Source of the DNA: Thermoanaerobaculia bacterium
Lineage (GTDB): Bacteria > Acidobacteriota > Thermoanaerobaculia > Thermoanaerobaculales > Sulfomarinibacteraceae
NCBI GenBank assembly: GCA_027061805.1
Contig: JAMOWA010000042.1
Coordinates: forward strand, 1-39,095
Reading direction: 5' to 3'
Length of the DNA: 39,095 nt
In this document: one piece after another, positions 16,706 through 24,802 of the stretch
How the letters are laid out: each line of letters begins with the position of its first letter
How positions within the stretch are numbered: the stretch's first letter is position 1
Position numbers and translations under genes: made by a program
Notes under the pieces: model-generated
What the model saw: the letters and a program-made list of their open reading frames with translations, nothing else
The model's database searches: none
Told to the model about the DNA's origin: nothing

Positions 16706-16925
16706 GCCGGGCCAGGTTGACGCCGAGACGGAACCAGAACGGGCGCTGTTCGGTCTCACCGGGCCGCATCTCGCGGGAGACCGCGACGTCGTCGAGGAAC
16801 ATGCGCTCCACCTGCGAGGCGAACCCCCGATCGGCCACCAGGGCCGTGATCTCGAAGTTGAGCCTGAACGAGCGGTTGTCGAAGTTGGCCGTTCCCACGG
16901 ACGCCACGATGCCATCCGCAGGCAT
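16686..16925 (-). pseudogene. C-terminal stump of cardiolipin synthase (phospholipase D family)
   Basis: The frame reads DGIVASVGTANFDNRSFRL and continues to a typical Cls C-terminus (EITALVADRGFASQVERMFLDD). This is the end of the second HKD domain of cardiolipin synthases. The HxK half of that motif, the whole first HKD domain and the membrane anchors are missing. Upstream of about 16930 the frame reads into unrelated sequence that ends near the dtd stop (16964). It overlaps the ctpA 3-prime end by 20 bases on the opposite strand. I infer a deletion that joined dtd to the tail of a lost cls gene. Confidence 0.8.
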
Positions 16926-16963
16926 CGCCCACCGATCCGGATCGGCGGAACCACGTGGCCATC

Positions 16964-17419
16964 CTACTCCCCCTCCCCCGGGGGATCGTCCCAGAGGAGG
17001 GTCACCGGACCCTGGTTCACGAGCTCCACCTCCATCATCGCACCGAACACACCGGTCTCCACGGGGAGGCCCGTCCCCCTCAGCCGTTGGACGAACCGGT
17101 CGAAGAGGGGCTCCGCCTTGAGGCCGGGCAGGGCACGGTCGAAGCCCGGCCTGCGCCCCCTCCGGATGGAGCCGGCCAGCGTGAACTGGGACACGGCCAG
17201 CACCGCGCCGCCCACGTCGGCCAGGTCCCGGTTGAGCCTGCCCCGATCGTCCTCGAAGGCACGAAGCCCGGCCACCTTCGCGGCGGCCCTGTCCACCTGC
17301 TCGGTTCCGTCACCCCTCTCCAGACCCACCAGGACGAGGTAGCCCGTCCCGATGCGGCCCACGGTCTCGCCCTCCACGCGCACCTCGGCCCGGCTCACCC
17401 TCTGGATGACCATCTTCAT
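16964..17419 (-). CDS. dtd: D-aminoacyl-tRNA deacylase
   Basis: 151 residues, normal for Dtd, which removes D-amino acids (and Gly) mischarged on tRNA. The motifs SQFTLAGSIRRGRRP and NQGPVTLLW (the Gly-cisPro element) are present, and the N-terminus MKMVIQRVSRAEVRVEGE is canonical. GGAGG lies six bases before the ATG, which overlaps the murJ stop as ATGA. Confidence 0.96.
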   Translation of the reverse strand: MKMVIQRVSRAEVRVEGETVGRIGTGYLVLVGLERGDGTEQVDRAAAKVAGLRAFEDDRGRLNRDLADVGGAVLAVSQFTLAGSIRRGRRPGFDRALPGLKAEPLFDRFVQRLRGTGLPVETGVFGAMMEVELVNQGPVTLLWDDPPGEGE

Positions 17420-19110
17420 GCCGTACCTCCCCCTCCGTTCCCGCTCCTCCGGCCCAGGGCCGCCCTCAGGATCCCGAGCTCCCGCCCTCCGAGCAGGTGG
17501 ACCAGGACCAGGTACGCCGTCCCCCCGGCCGCCAGGACCACAGCCATCTTCCCGGCCCCCACGAGGCTGGTGGTCCGGACATCCCCGAGCCAGGGGCCGA
17601 GGGCGACCAGGACCCCGGCCAGGCCCACGCTCCCGGCCGCCTGCCGGCCCAGTGCCAGCCACCGCTGCCCCGGGCCTCCGAAACCGTGCCGCTGCACGTA
17701 GAGCACCGTGAGGAAGGCGGCGTAGCCCAGCATGGCGATGGTGTTGGCGAGCCCGATGCCGGGGGTCCCCAGCGGCCCCACCAGCAGCGCGCACCCGGCC
17801 GTGAAGGCCCCGAGAAGCACCATGCTGCCGAACATGGGGGTCCGGGTGTCCCGGTGGGCGAAGAAGGCGTTGGCCATGACCTTGGCGTGCCCCGTCCCGA
17901 CGATGCCGAAGGCGTAGGCCGTCAGCGTCGCGCCCGTGAGGGTCACGTCGCGGGCGTCGAAGCGGCCGCCCCCGAAGAGGAGCCCCACGATGGGGGTGCC
18001 GATGAGGGCCAGGGTCACCGCGGTGGGCAGGGTCACGAAGCTCACCAGGGAGATGGTCTCCCCCAGCGTCTCGCCCGCGAGCCCGGTGTCCTCTGCCAGG
18101 TGCCGGGACAGGGTCGGCAGGAGCACCGTGGTCAGCTGGACCACCACCGCCCCGAACACCAGCTCGGTGACACGATAGGCGGCGAAGGTGTAGACCACGC
18201 CACCGTCGCCCGCCGTGGAGGCGAAGAGGTTGGAGACCAGCTGGTTGAGCTGGTTGATGCCCAGCATGGGGATGCCGGGGAGCATGAGCAGGAGCACCCG
18301 CCTCACCCCCGGGCTCCGCACGAGCCTCCAGGCGGGCCGCAGGCTGTATCCCAGCCGCCGGACCGCGCCCGCCTGAACCAGGAACTGGAAGGCGCCACCC
18401 AGCAGCACGCCCCCGGCCAGCCAGGGCACCGGGTCCCCCGAGCCCCGCACCAGCCACCACACCACCCCGACGATGGTGAGGTTGTACAGGATGGGCGCCG
18501 CCGCGGGGAGCACGAAGCGATCGTGGCTGTTGAGCACCCCCTGGCAGAGCGCCGCCAGCGAGACCAGGATGAGGTAGGGGAACACCAGCCGGTTGAGCAG
18601 GACGGCCAGCTCCATCTTGCCCGGCGTGCCGGAGAAGCCCGGCGCGAAGGCCCCCACCAGGAGCGGCGAGGCCAGGATTCCGAGCGCCACCACCACCGAG
18701 AGGATCAGCAGCAGGGCGGCCAGGACACCGCGCACGAGCTCCCGGGCCTCCCTGGCGTCCGCACCCGACGCCCGGAGGCGGGCCAGGGAGGGGATGAAGG
18801 CCGCGTGGAGCGCTCCCTCGCCCAGGAGCATCCGGAAGGTGCTCGGGATCCTCGTGGCCGTGATGAAGGCGTCGTACATGACCCCGGCGCCGAGCACGTA
18901 GGAGAGGGCCTTGTCCCTGAGATACCCCGTCAGGCGGCTTCCCAGGGTCACCACGGCCATCCTGGAGGCGTGATGGACCATCCGTTCGGCGGGGGACGCC
19001 GCGGTCCCGGATCCCTCCCCGGCATCCTGCTTCAGGCCACCACCGCTTTCGACGTCCTGCACGGTCCCAAGCGTACCATCCGCCGGGTGTCCCCGGGCCC
19101 GCGCCGCCAT
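17416..19110 (-). CDS. murJ: MurJ (MviN) lipid II flippase
   Basis: About 564 residues with 13-14 membrane helices. MurJ flips lipid II across the inner membrane for peptidoglycan synthesis. Typical blocks: LGSRLTGYLRDKALSYVLGAG, DAFITATRIPSTFRMLLGEGALHAAFIPSL, and LASPLLVGAFAPGF. The sequence before the first helix is unusually long (about 45 Gly/Ala-rich residues) if the start is 19110, which has GGGGAG nearby. An ATG at 18981 would give the usual N-terminus but lacks a ribosome site. It is coupled to dtd and divergent from ssb. Confidence 0.9.
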   Translation of the reverse strand: MAARARGHPADGTLGTVQDVESGGGLKQDAGEGSGTAASPAERMVHHASRMAVVTLGSRLTGYLRDKALSYVLGAGVMYDAFITATRIPSTFRMLLGEGALHAAFIPSLARLRASGADAREARELVRGVLAALLLILSVVVALGILASPLLVGAFAPGFSGTPGKMELAVLLNRLVFPYLILVSLAALCQGVLNSHDRFVLPAAAPILYNLTIVGVVWWLVRGSGDPVPWLAGGVLLGGAFQFLVQAGAVRRLGYSLRPAWRLVRSPGVRRVLLLMLPGIPMLGINQLNQLVSNLFASTAGDGGVVYTFAAYRVTELVFGAVVVQLTTVLLPTLSRHLAEDTGLAGETLGETISLVSFVTLPTAVTLALIGTPIVGLLFGGGRFDARDVTLTGATLTAYAFGIVGTGHAKVMANAFFAHRDTRTPMFGSMVLLGAFTAGCALLVGPLGTPGIGLANTIAMLGYAAFLTVLYVQRHGFGGPGQRWLALGRQAAGSVGLAGVLVALGPWLGDVRTTSLVGAGKMAVVLAAGGTAYLVLVHLLGGRELGILRAALGRRSGNGGGGTA

Positions 19111-19178
19111 CCCTCTCCCCTGCCGTCCGGAGGGGTCCGGTGTGGTAGAGTGAAGGCGCATCCACGCGGGAGGTCCAC

Positions 19179-19598
19179 ATGGGCATCAACAAGGTGATTC
19201 TGGTCGGCAACGTTGGACGTGACCCCGAGACGAGGGCGCTCCCCAGCGGGACCACCATGTGCAAGTTCAGCCTCGCCACCAGCGAGCCCCGCTTCAAGGA
19301 CCGCGAGACCGGCGAGGCCCACACCGAGTGGCACAACATCGTGGTGTGGGGCAAGCTGGCAGAGTTCTGCGAGCGGTACATCCAGAAGGGGAAACAGCTC
19401 TACATCGAGGGGCGGATCCGGACCCGCCAGTACGAGAAGGACGGGCAGACCAGGTGGTTCACCGAGGTCCACGCGGACGTCATCGAGCTTCTGGGGCGCC
19501 GCGGCGATGGTGGCCCCGGCGGGGGCGGTCCCGGCGGGGGCGGTGGAGCATCGTCCGGTGGCGGATTCCCGGCCGACGAGGACGACGTCCCGTTCTGA
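19179..19598 (+). CDS. ssb: Single-stranded DNA-binding protein
   Basis: 139 residues. The OB fold (about 1-105) begins MGINKVILVGNVGRDPETRA and includes TEWHNIVVWGKLAEFCERY and KGKQLYIEGRIRTRQYEKDG. A Gly-rich linker and the acidic tip DEDDVPF follow; the tip recruits repair and replication proteins. GGGAGG precedes the ATG. An intrinsic terminator follows at 19624. Confidence 0.97.
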   Translation: MGINKVILVGNVGRDPETRALPSGTTMCKFSLATSEPRFKDRETGEAHTEWHNIVVWGKLAEFCERYIQKGKQLYIEGRIRTRQYEKDGQTRWFTEVHADVIELLGRRGDGGPGGGGPGGGGGASSGGGFPADEDDVPF

Positions 19599-19623
19599 GA
19601 TCCCGATCCAGACCACCATCGAA

Positions 19624-19645
19624 GGGGGGCTCCGGCCCCCCTTTT
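19624..19645 (+). terminator. Intrinsic terminator after ssb
   Basis: GGGGGGC-TCCG-GCCCCCC is a perfect 7-bp stem with a tetraloop, followed by TTTTCTTCG. It lies 26 bases after the ssb stop. Confidence 0.85.
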
Positions 19646-19713
19646 CTTCGTCCCGGCGATCCCGTATCCTCGGCAGGCCTCCGGGCACGACCGTTTCGAG
19701 GGAGGACCCCGGC

Positions 19714-19893
19714 ATGAGCGGACCCGTCTGGCAATACCGTACCGATGGCCCATTCACCTGCGACGAGTGTCTCGCCACCGTCGACGAGGCCTACATCCTG
19801 GGACGGGTGGAGGATGGCGAGCTCCGGCCCGAGCGGACCCTCTGCGAGGCGTGCTACCTGGAGAACGCCTCCCTCATCCAGAAGACCAGCTGA
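19714..19893 (+). CDS. Mini zinc-ribbon-like protein, unknown
   Basis: 59 residues, MSGPVWQYRTDGPFTCDEC at the start. Two CxxC pairs (CDEC and CEAC) about 30 residues apart suggest one zinc site. No signal peptide. GGGAGG lies eight bases before the ATG, and it sits after the ssb terminator, so it probably has its own promoter. The function is unknown; such mini zinc proteins are often conserved partners of nucleic-acid or ribosomal machinery. Confidence 0.7.
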   Translation: MSGPVWQYRTDGPFTCDECLATVDEAYILGRVEDGELRPERTLCEACYLENASLIQKTS

Positions 19894-19956
19894 CCCGCAT
19901 CGCTCCGGTGGTGCGGCCAGCGGGCGGAGGCAGGAGAAACCCGGCGGGAGGGAGGC

Positions 19957-20033
19957 TGGCGGGGCTGGAGGGACTCGAACCCCCGACCAATGGTTTAGGA
20001 AACCACTGCTCTATCCGCCTGAGCTACAGCCCC
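19957..20033 (-). tRNA. tRNA-Arg (anticodon CCT)
   Basis: The minus strand folds as a full cloverleaf: acceptor GGGGCTG/CAGCCCC, D stem GCTC/GAGC, anticodon stem GTGGT/ACCAT around the loop TTCCTAA, five-base variable loop, and T arm GGGGG-TTCGAAC-CCCTC. The anticodon CCT reads AGG (Arg). The 3-prime GCCA is encoded. It lies antisense between two plus-strand genes. Confidence 0.95.
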
Positions 20034-20212
20034 ACGGCCCCGGAATCCTACGTTCCGGCCCACGGGCTGTCAATGCCCCGGCCCGGCCCGTTCCCGACCC
20101 CTGTTCCACATCGGAACGTCCGTCCCACAATGGTGCATCACCCGGTCCCCGGAGCGTTTCCGAAGCTGGCATCGGAATTGCTGATGGAACGGACGGACAA
20201 GGAGAACAGCCG

Positions 20213-20614
20213 ATGAACGAACGCCGCCGGGAAAGACGAGCCCTCCTCCAGACCGAGGTCAACGCCAGGACGCGCAGCACCTCGACGGTCCGGATCCTCG
20301 ACATCTCCACCACGGGCATGGGTGTCCAGTGCACCGAGCCGCTCCCGCCCAACAAGAACATCATCGTGTGGGTTCCCACGGCATCCGGCGACCTGAAGCT
20401 GCGGGCCAACGTGAGGCGATGCCGCCTCGAGATGGCCCCCAGCGGCAACGGCAACGGCAGCTCCCTCGTCTACAGGGCGGGCCTCGAGTTCCGTGACGTG
20501 GACGACATGATCCGCAAGATCCTCCTGGAGACCTACCTGGAGCCCGGCGCCCCGTCGGTACCGGGTGGGCCAGTGACAGGATCGATCGGCCTTTCCATGA
20601 CCAACACCGCCTGA
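20213..20614 (+). CDS. PilZ domain protein
   Basis: 133 residues. The cyclic-di-GMP-binding signature is present: an RxxxR in ERRRERR near the N-terminus and DISTTGMG (DxSxxG) about 25 residues on, followed by the PilZ barrel (IIVWVPTASGDLKLRANVRR, YRAGLEFRDVDD). No other domain is present. AAGGAG lies eight bases before the ATG. It probably transmits c-di-GMP level to an unknown partner. A second PilZ protein is at 27380. Confidence 0.9.
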   Translation: MNERRRERRALLQTEVNARTRSTSTVRILDISTTGMGVQCTEPLPPNKNIIVWVPTASGDLKLRANVRRCRLEMAPSGNGNGSSLVYRAGLEFRDVDDMIRKILLETYLEPGAPSVPGGPVTGSIGLSMTNTA

Positions 20615-20662
20615 CGGCGCGGCGGGGCATCCACGCAGGTCCCGTCCCTCCTCCTTCGTCCC

Positions 20663-20694
20663 GCCCGCGGTCCCCCGACCGCGGGCGCCTTTCT
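20663..20694 (+). terminator. Intrinsic terminator after the PilZ gene
   Basis: GCCCGCGGTC-CCCC-GACCGCGGGC is a perfect 10-bp stem, followed by GCCTTTCTG. It lies between the PilZ gene and the convergent gene ending at 20735, and may serve both. Confidence 0.8.
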
Positions 20695-20734
20695 GTCAGG
20701 AGCCGCTCCCCGGGCCCGATCCTCCCCGCCACCC

Positions 20735-23713
20735 TCAGCTCTCTCCGGGAAGGATGACGCCCCGCCCGGTCCGGCCGTCCACGAGCACCCGGAGCGGCTG
20801 CTCCAGGCGGATCCGGCGGATCACGCCGTCCATGGCCGTCTCCACGGGTGGAAGCCCCATGAACCACTCCCAGTCCACCAGGCCCGCTCCACGGCCCTCG
20901 TGGACGGTGAAGTACGGGATCCCGAAGCACGAGAGGTTGTGGAAGAAGTGGGAGCCCTGGGACGGCTCCACCTCCAGGTCGGAAAAGTCGGTCTCGACGA
21001 TCACCCGTCCCGAGGAGATCTGCGACCACGCCACGGGAATCCCCAGCCACTGGTCCCTGGAGCCCCACCGGCCGGGCCCCACCAGGAGGAACGGGCGGTC
21101 CTCGGAACGGAGCTGCTCGTTGAAACGGGAGATCACCGTGGCCGCCTGCGGCGTCATGGACCGGTCGAAGTGCCGGGAGTCCACGATCACCACGTCGCGG
21201 ATCTCCTCGCGGACGCCGTGCCCGAGAACCTGCTCGGAGTACACCACCGCCTGCTCCGCGAGGTCGCTGGTGACCTCCACCTGGTGGGCGAACTGCTCCA
21301 CCACCATGGGCCGGACCTGGAGCACGTGCAGCGTCGGGGCCTCGGACTCCTGGGCACCGAGCTCCACGGCGAACTCGATCTCCACCGGGGTGCCCATCCC
21401 CTCGGACACCAGGCCCAGAAGGCGGTCCAGGACCTCGGGCAGGGGGAAGAAGAGCCCCTTCAGCAGCGGCCCGAAGGTGATCAGCGGCGTACCCCCCGGT
21501 TCCAGCCCGCTGGAGATGGTGTCGTTGGCCGGGTTGTAGGTGGAGGCGATGAGGTTGACCGCGGGGTCGCCCACCGCCTCGGTGATCTCCAGGTGCAGGA
21601 GGTTGGCGTCGGGGTCCATGCCGGGGATCACGTCGTCGTTGGCGAGGTCCAGGGCGTAGAAGCGCCTCTGGGCGTTGCGGAGGATGTCCTTGACCGCCGA
21701 GAACTGGGGCAGGACCCTCGGGTACCGGGGACAGAAGCGGAGCGCCTCGAAGCCCTCCACCACCGACTTGCCCAGTCCGAGGGCCACGAGGGCCACGCCG
21801 TCCTCCGGCTTCATGTCCCGGAAGGGGTAGAAGTTGTAGGAGGAGGCGACCCCCGAAAACGTGGGGTAGAACCTGTCCCCGTGGGCGGAGCCCACCAGGG
21901 TCTGGAGCAGCACCGCCATGCGCTCCTCCTCCGCCCGGTGCGGGGTGTTCTCCAGGTACCGCCGTGCGCCCACCTGGAAGGTGGAGGCGTAGACCACCTT
22001 GATGGCCTCCAGCAGCTGGGCCAGGCGGATGTCCAGGGAGGGATGGTTGTTGGGAAGCATCACCGTCGTGTAGACGCCGGCAAAGGGCTGGTAGAGCGAA
22101 TCCTCCAGGATGCTCGACGAGCGGACGGCGATGGGGGCCGTGACCGTCTCCAGGAAGGCGGCGAGCTCCGCCCGCCGCTCGTGGTTGAAGCGTCCGCCGC
22201 GGAAGACGTCCAGGACCTCGGGATCCGTGAGCCCTCCGGCGTCCCGGACCATGCCCCCCAGCTCGTTCTCCTCCAGGAACTCCTCGAAGACATCGCTGGC
22301 CACGACCACCGTCTGGGGAACCTCCACGTTCACCCCGGGAACCAGCGAGTGCTCCCGGGCGAGGAGCTTGAGGACGAACGCCAGTCCCCTCCCCTTGCCG
22401 CCGAGCGAGCCGGAGCCGATCTTGGCGTAGGCCACGAGATCGTCGAACCGCTCGGCATCGAAGTCCGCGATCACGTGACGCTGGATCTCCCGGAGGTAGC
22501 TGGCCAGGGTGGAGGTGAGGAACTCCCGGAGCGCCCTGACCGACTCGAACTCGCCCACCTGTCGCGGCCGGAGCAGGGTGGCCAGCTCGAACTCCGTCCG
22601 TGCCTTCAGCCACGCGGAGAAGTGGTTTCGCCCGGCGTGGTAGATCAGCGACTCGTCCGGAACGGTGGGCAGCACCCGCAGAAGCTCCCGCATGTCGCGG
22701 GCCCGGGCCACCTCGGTGCCGTCCGCGAGCTTGAACACGAAGTCCCCGAACCCGAAGTTGTCCAGGATGTACCGCCTGAGATCCTCGAGCAGCGTGGGCG
22801 ACTGCTTGTGGAGGAAGGCCGCCCCCACGTTGCCGGCCTCCTTCTCGTGGCGCTGGTCGGTGGACTGGAGGAGGATCGGCACGTCGGCGTCCCTGTGCCG
22901 CACCCTCCGGGCCAGCTCGATGCCCGCGAGCGGATCCACCTTCCCCTCCCGGGGAAAGCTGACGTCCGAGATGATCCCCAGCAGGTTCCCGGAGTACCGT
23001 TCGAAGAGCTCCCAGGCCTCCTCGAAGGTCTGGGCCAGGAGGATCTTGGGCCGTGCCCGGATCCTCAGGAGCCGGTGGGACAGGTTGAGCCCCTCGGCCA
23101 TCAGGCGGGAGGTCTGGGTGGTCACCTCGGTGTAGATGTGGGGCAGGTAGGCCGAGTAGAAGCGGACCTCGTCCTCCACCAGGATGATGGCCTGGACCCC
23201 GCCCTCCAGCACGTCGTGGTCGGCGTTCCGCCGGTCCTCCACCTGCTTGATCATGGCCAGCAGGGCCTTCACGTCCCCCTGCCACAGGAAGAGCCAGTCC
23301 ACCTCCCCCGTGTTCTGGAGCCGCTCGAGGTTCGGCAGGTCCCAGGCGTGGGCCGCCAGGACCCCGATGGGAAGGTCGGCGTTGTCCTTCTTGATCTTCC
23401 GGGCGAAGGTCCTCAGGTCCGTGTCGGGGAGCCGCGGCGTGGCCACCACCAGGTCGAAGGAACGCTTGCCCAGCATCTCGAAGGCCTCGGCGGCGTCGTG
23501 GGCCCTGGTGAACCTGGGGGCGTACCGGAGGTTCAGGTCCAGGTTCCGGTACTCCTCGAAGATGAGCTCGGTGAGCTGCCCGTCCTCCTCGAGGACGAAG
23601 GCGTCGTAGCGGGAGGCGACCAGGAGGATCTCCCGTACCCGTCTGGACATGAGAGAGGAGAACTCCTCGGTCCTCATGCCGTATCTGCTTCGGAGCTCGA
23701 GATGCTGCGCCAT
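20735..23713 (-). CDS. Two-receiver PEP-synthase-like ATP-grasp protein
   Basis: 992 residues. A degenerate receiver-like domain (about 28-160) is followed by a canonical receiver (about 175-312) with VEDE (180-181), the phospho-acceptor Asp D250 in ISDVSFP, and K303 in LHKQS. From about 430 comes the PEP-synthase/PPDK N-terminal ATP-grasp (GSGSLGGKGRG 433-443, IAVRSSS near 530-534, LYQPFAGVYTT). The phospho-His swivelling domain and the PEP-binding barrel are absent. A C-terminal block with VGPGRWGSRDQWLG and PSQGSHFFHNL is known from similar uncharacterised proteins. I infer a phosphorelay-controlled ATP-dependent phosphotransferase of unknown substrate. AAAGGA precedes the ATG at 23713. 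Confidence 0.85.
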   Translation of the reverse strand: MAQHLELRSRYGMRTEEFSSLMSRRVREILLVASRYDAFVLEEDGQLTELIFEEYRNLDLNLRYAPRFTRAHDAAEAFEMLGKRSFDLVVATPRLPDTDLRTFARKIKKDNADLPIGVLAAHAWDLPNLERLQNTGEVDWLFLWQGDVKALLAMIKQVEDRRNADHDVLEGGVQAIILVEDEVRFYSAYLPHIYTEVTTQTSRLMAEGLNLSHRLLRIRARPKILLAQTFEEAWELFERYSGNLLGIISDVSFPREGKVDPLAGIELARRVRHRDADVPILLQSTDQRHEKEAGNVGAAFLHKQSPTLLEDLRRYILDNFGFGDFVFKLADGTEVARARDMRELLRVLPTVPDESLIYHAGRNHFSAWLKARTEFELATLLRPRQVGEFESVRALREFLTSTLASYLREIQRHVIADFDAERFDDLVAYAKIGSGSLGGKGRGLAFVLKLLAREHSLVPGVNVEVPQTVVVASDVFEEFLEENELGGMVRDAGGLTDPEVLDVFRGGRFNHERRAELAAFLETVTAPIAVRSSSILEDSLYQPFAGVYTTVMLPNNHPSLDIRLAQLLEAIKVVYASTFQVGARRYLENTPHRAEEERMAVLLQTLVGSAHGDRFYPTFSGVASSYNFYPFRDMKPEDGVALVALGLGKSVVEGFEALRFCPRYPRVLPQFSAVKDILRNAQRRFYALDLANDDVIPGMDPDANLLHLEITEAVGDPAVNLIASTYNPANDTISSGLEPGGTPLITFGPLLKGLFFPLPEVLDRLLGLVSEGMGTPVEIEFAVELGAQESEAPTLHVLQVRPMVVEQFAHQVEVTSDLAEQAVVYSEQVLGHGVREEIRDVVIVDSRHFDRSMTPQAATVISRFNEQLRSEDRPFLLVGPGRWGSRDQWLGIPVAWSQISSGRVIVETDFSDLEVEPSQGSHFFHNLSCFGIPYFTVHEGRGAGLVDWEWFMGLPPVETAMDGVIRRIRLEQPLRVLVDGRTGRGVILPGES

Positions 23714-23809
23714 CTGCGGGTCCTTTCCACGTGACCTTAGCAAATCCCGGGTCCCGCGGGGCTGACGGTGCCTCGCAGACGGGCTATCCTCGGCCAGGAG
23801 GGGCACGCC

Positions 23810-24802
23810 ATGGACCATGACGGAAAGAACGGGGACACCCCCTACGGCCGGATCGGCAGGCGGGAGCTGCTCAGGACGTGGGCGCCCCCCGCCGCTGCGG
23901 CCCTCGCGCTCGGCGGTACCGGCTGGATCTTCAGGGACCGGCGGGGCCGTCACCACACCTCCGCCACCACGGCTGCTCCGCGCCCCCGGGACTGGAGGCG
24001 CGTGGCGACGGCCCTCCCCCTTGCCGTGTCCCGGGGGAAGGGGCCCGCGGGCAATCTCAGGGCCGCCCTGGAGGCTGTGGGCGGCATCCGGGCCCACGTG
24101 GGGGCCGGAGAGACCGTACTCGTCAAGCCCAACTGCGCCTGGGACCGCACCCCGGAGCAGGCGGCCAACACCGATCCCGAGCTGGTGGCCGAGCTCGTGA
24201 GGCTCTGCCTCGAGGCTGGCGCCGCGAAGGTGATCGTGGCCGACAACACCTGCCACGACCCCCGGCGCTCCTTCACCAGGTCCGGCATCGGCCCGGCGGC
24301 ACGGGCCGCCGGTGCGGAGGTCCTCCACCAGGACACGGCGGGCTCGGCCGAGCTCGACCTGGGGGGCAGCGTCCTGGGCGTCTGGAGGGTCCTGCATCCC
24401 CTGGCCGAGGCGGACCGCGTGATCAACGTCCCCGTGGTGAAGCACCACTCGCTGGCCAGGGCGACCCTGGGGATGAAGAACTGGTTCGGCGTGCTGCTCG
24501 GCCCCCGCCCGCGCCTCCACCAGCGGATCGACCAGTCGGTGGCCGAGCTCGGGGTGGCACTGAAGCCCACGCTCACGGTCATGGACGCCACACGGATCCT
24601 CACGGGTGGCGGCCCCACGGGCGGCTCCCTGGACCTGGTCCGGGCCGAGGACGCCGTGGCCGTGTCCCTGGACCCCGTGGCGGCCGATGCCTGGGGCGCC
24701 CACCTGCTCGGCCTCGCCCCGGAGGACCTCCCCTTCCTCGCCATCGCCCGGCGCCTGGGAGCCGGCACGCCCGACTGGCGCTCCCTCCTCGTGGAGGTCT
24801 GA
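23810..24802 (+). CDS. Tat-exported DUF362 domain protein
   Basis: About 330 residues. The N-terminus carries a twin-arginine signal (GRRELLRTWAPPAAAALALGG), which implies export as a folded protein by the TatA/TatC encoded at 13.9-15.0 kb. The rest is a DUF362 domain (VLVKPNCAWDRTPEQAANT, VIVADNTCHDPRRSF, NVPVVKHHSLARATLGMKNWFG), found in redox-associated proteins of uncertain function. AGGAGG precedes the ATG. The next gene begins at the base after its stop, so the two are probably co-translated. Confidence 0.87.
   Translation: MDHDGKNGDTPYGRIGRRELLRTWAPPAAAALALGGTGWIFRDRRGRHHTSATTAAPRPRDWRRVATALPLAVSRGKGPAGNLRAALEAVGGIRAHVGAGETVLVKPNCAWDRTPEQAANTDPELVAELVRLCLEAGAAKVIVADNTCHDPRRSFTRSGIGPAARAAGAEVLHQDTAGSAELDLGGSVLGVWRVLHPLAEADRVINVPVVKHHSLARATLGMKNWFGVLLGPRPRLHQRIDQSVAELGVALKPTLTVMDATRILTGGGPTGGSLDLVRAEDAVAVSLDPVAADAWGAHLLGLAPEDLPFLAIARRLGAGTPDWRSLLVEV

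Noticed and set aside
16964-19381. An 805-codon minus-strand frame running through dtd into the murJ region
   Set aside because: Only the last 151 codons (dtd) look like protein. The upstream part is a Gly/Arg/Pro-rich shadow of murJ in another frame.
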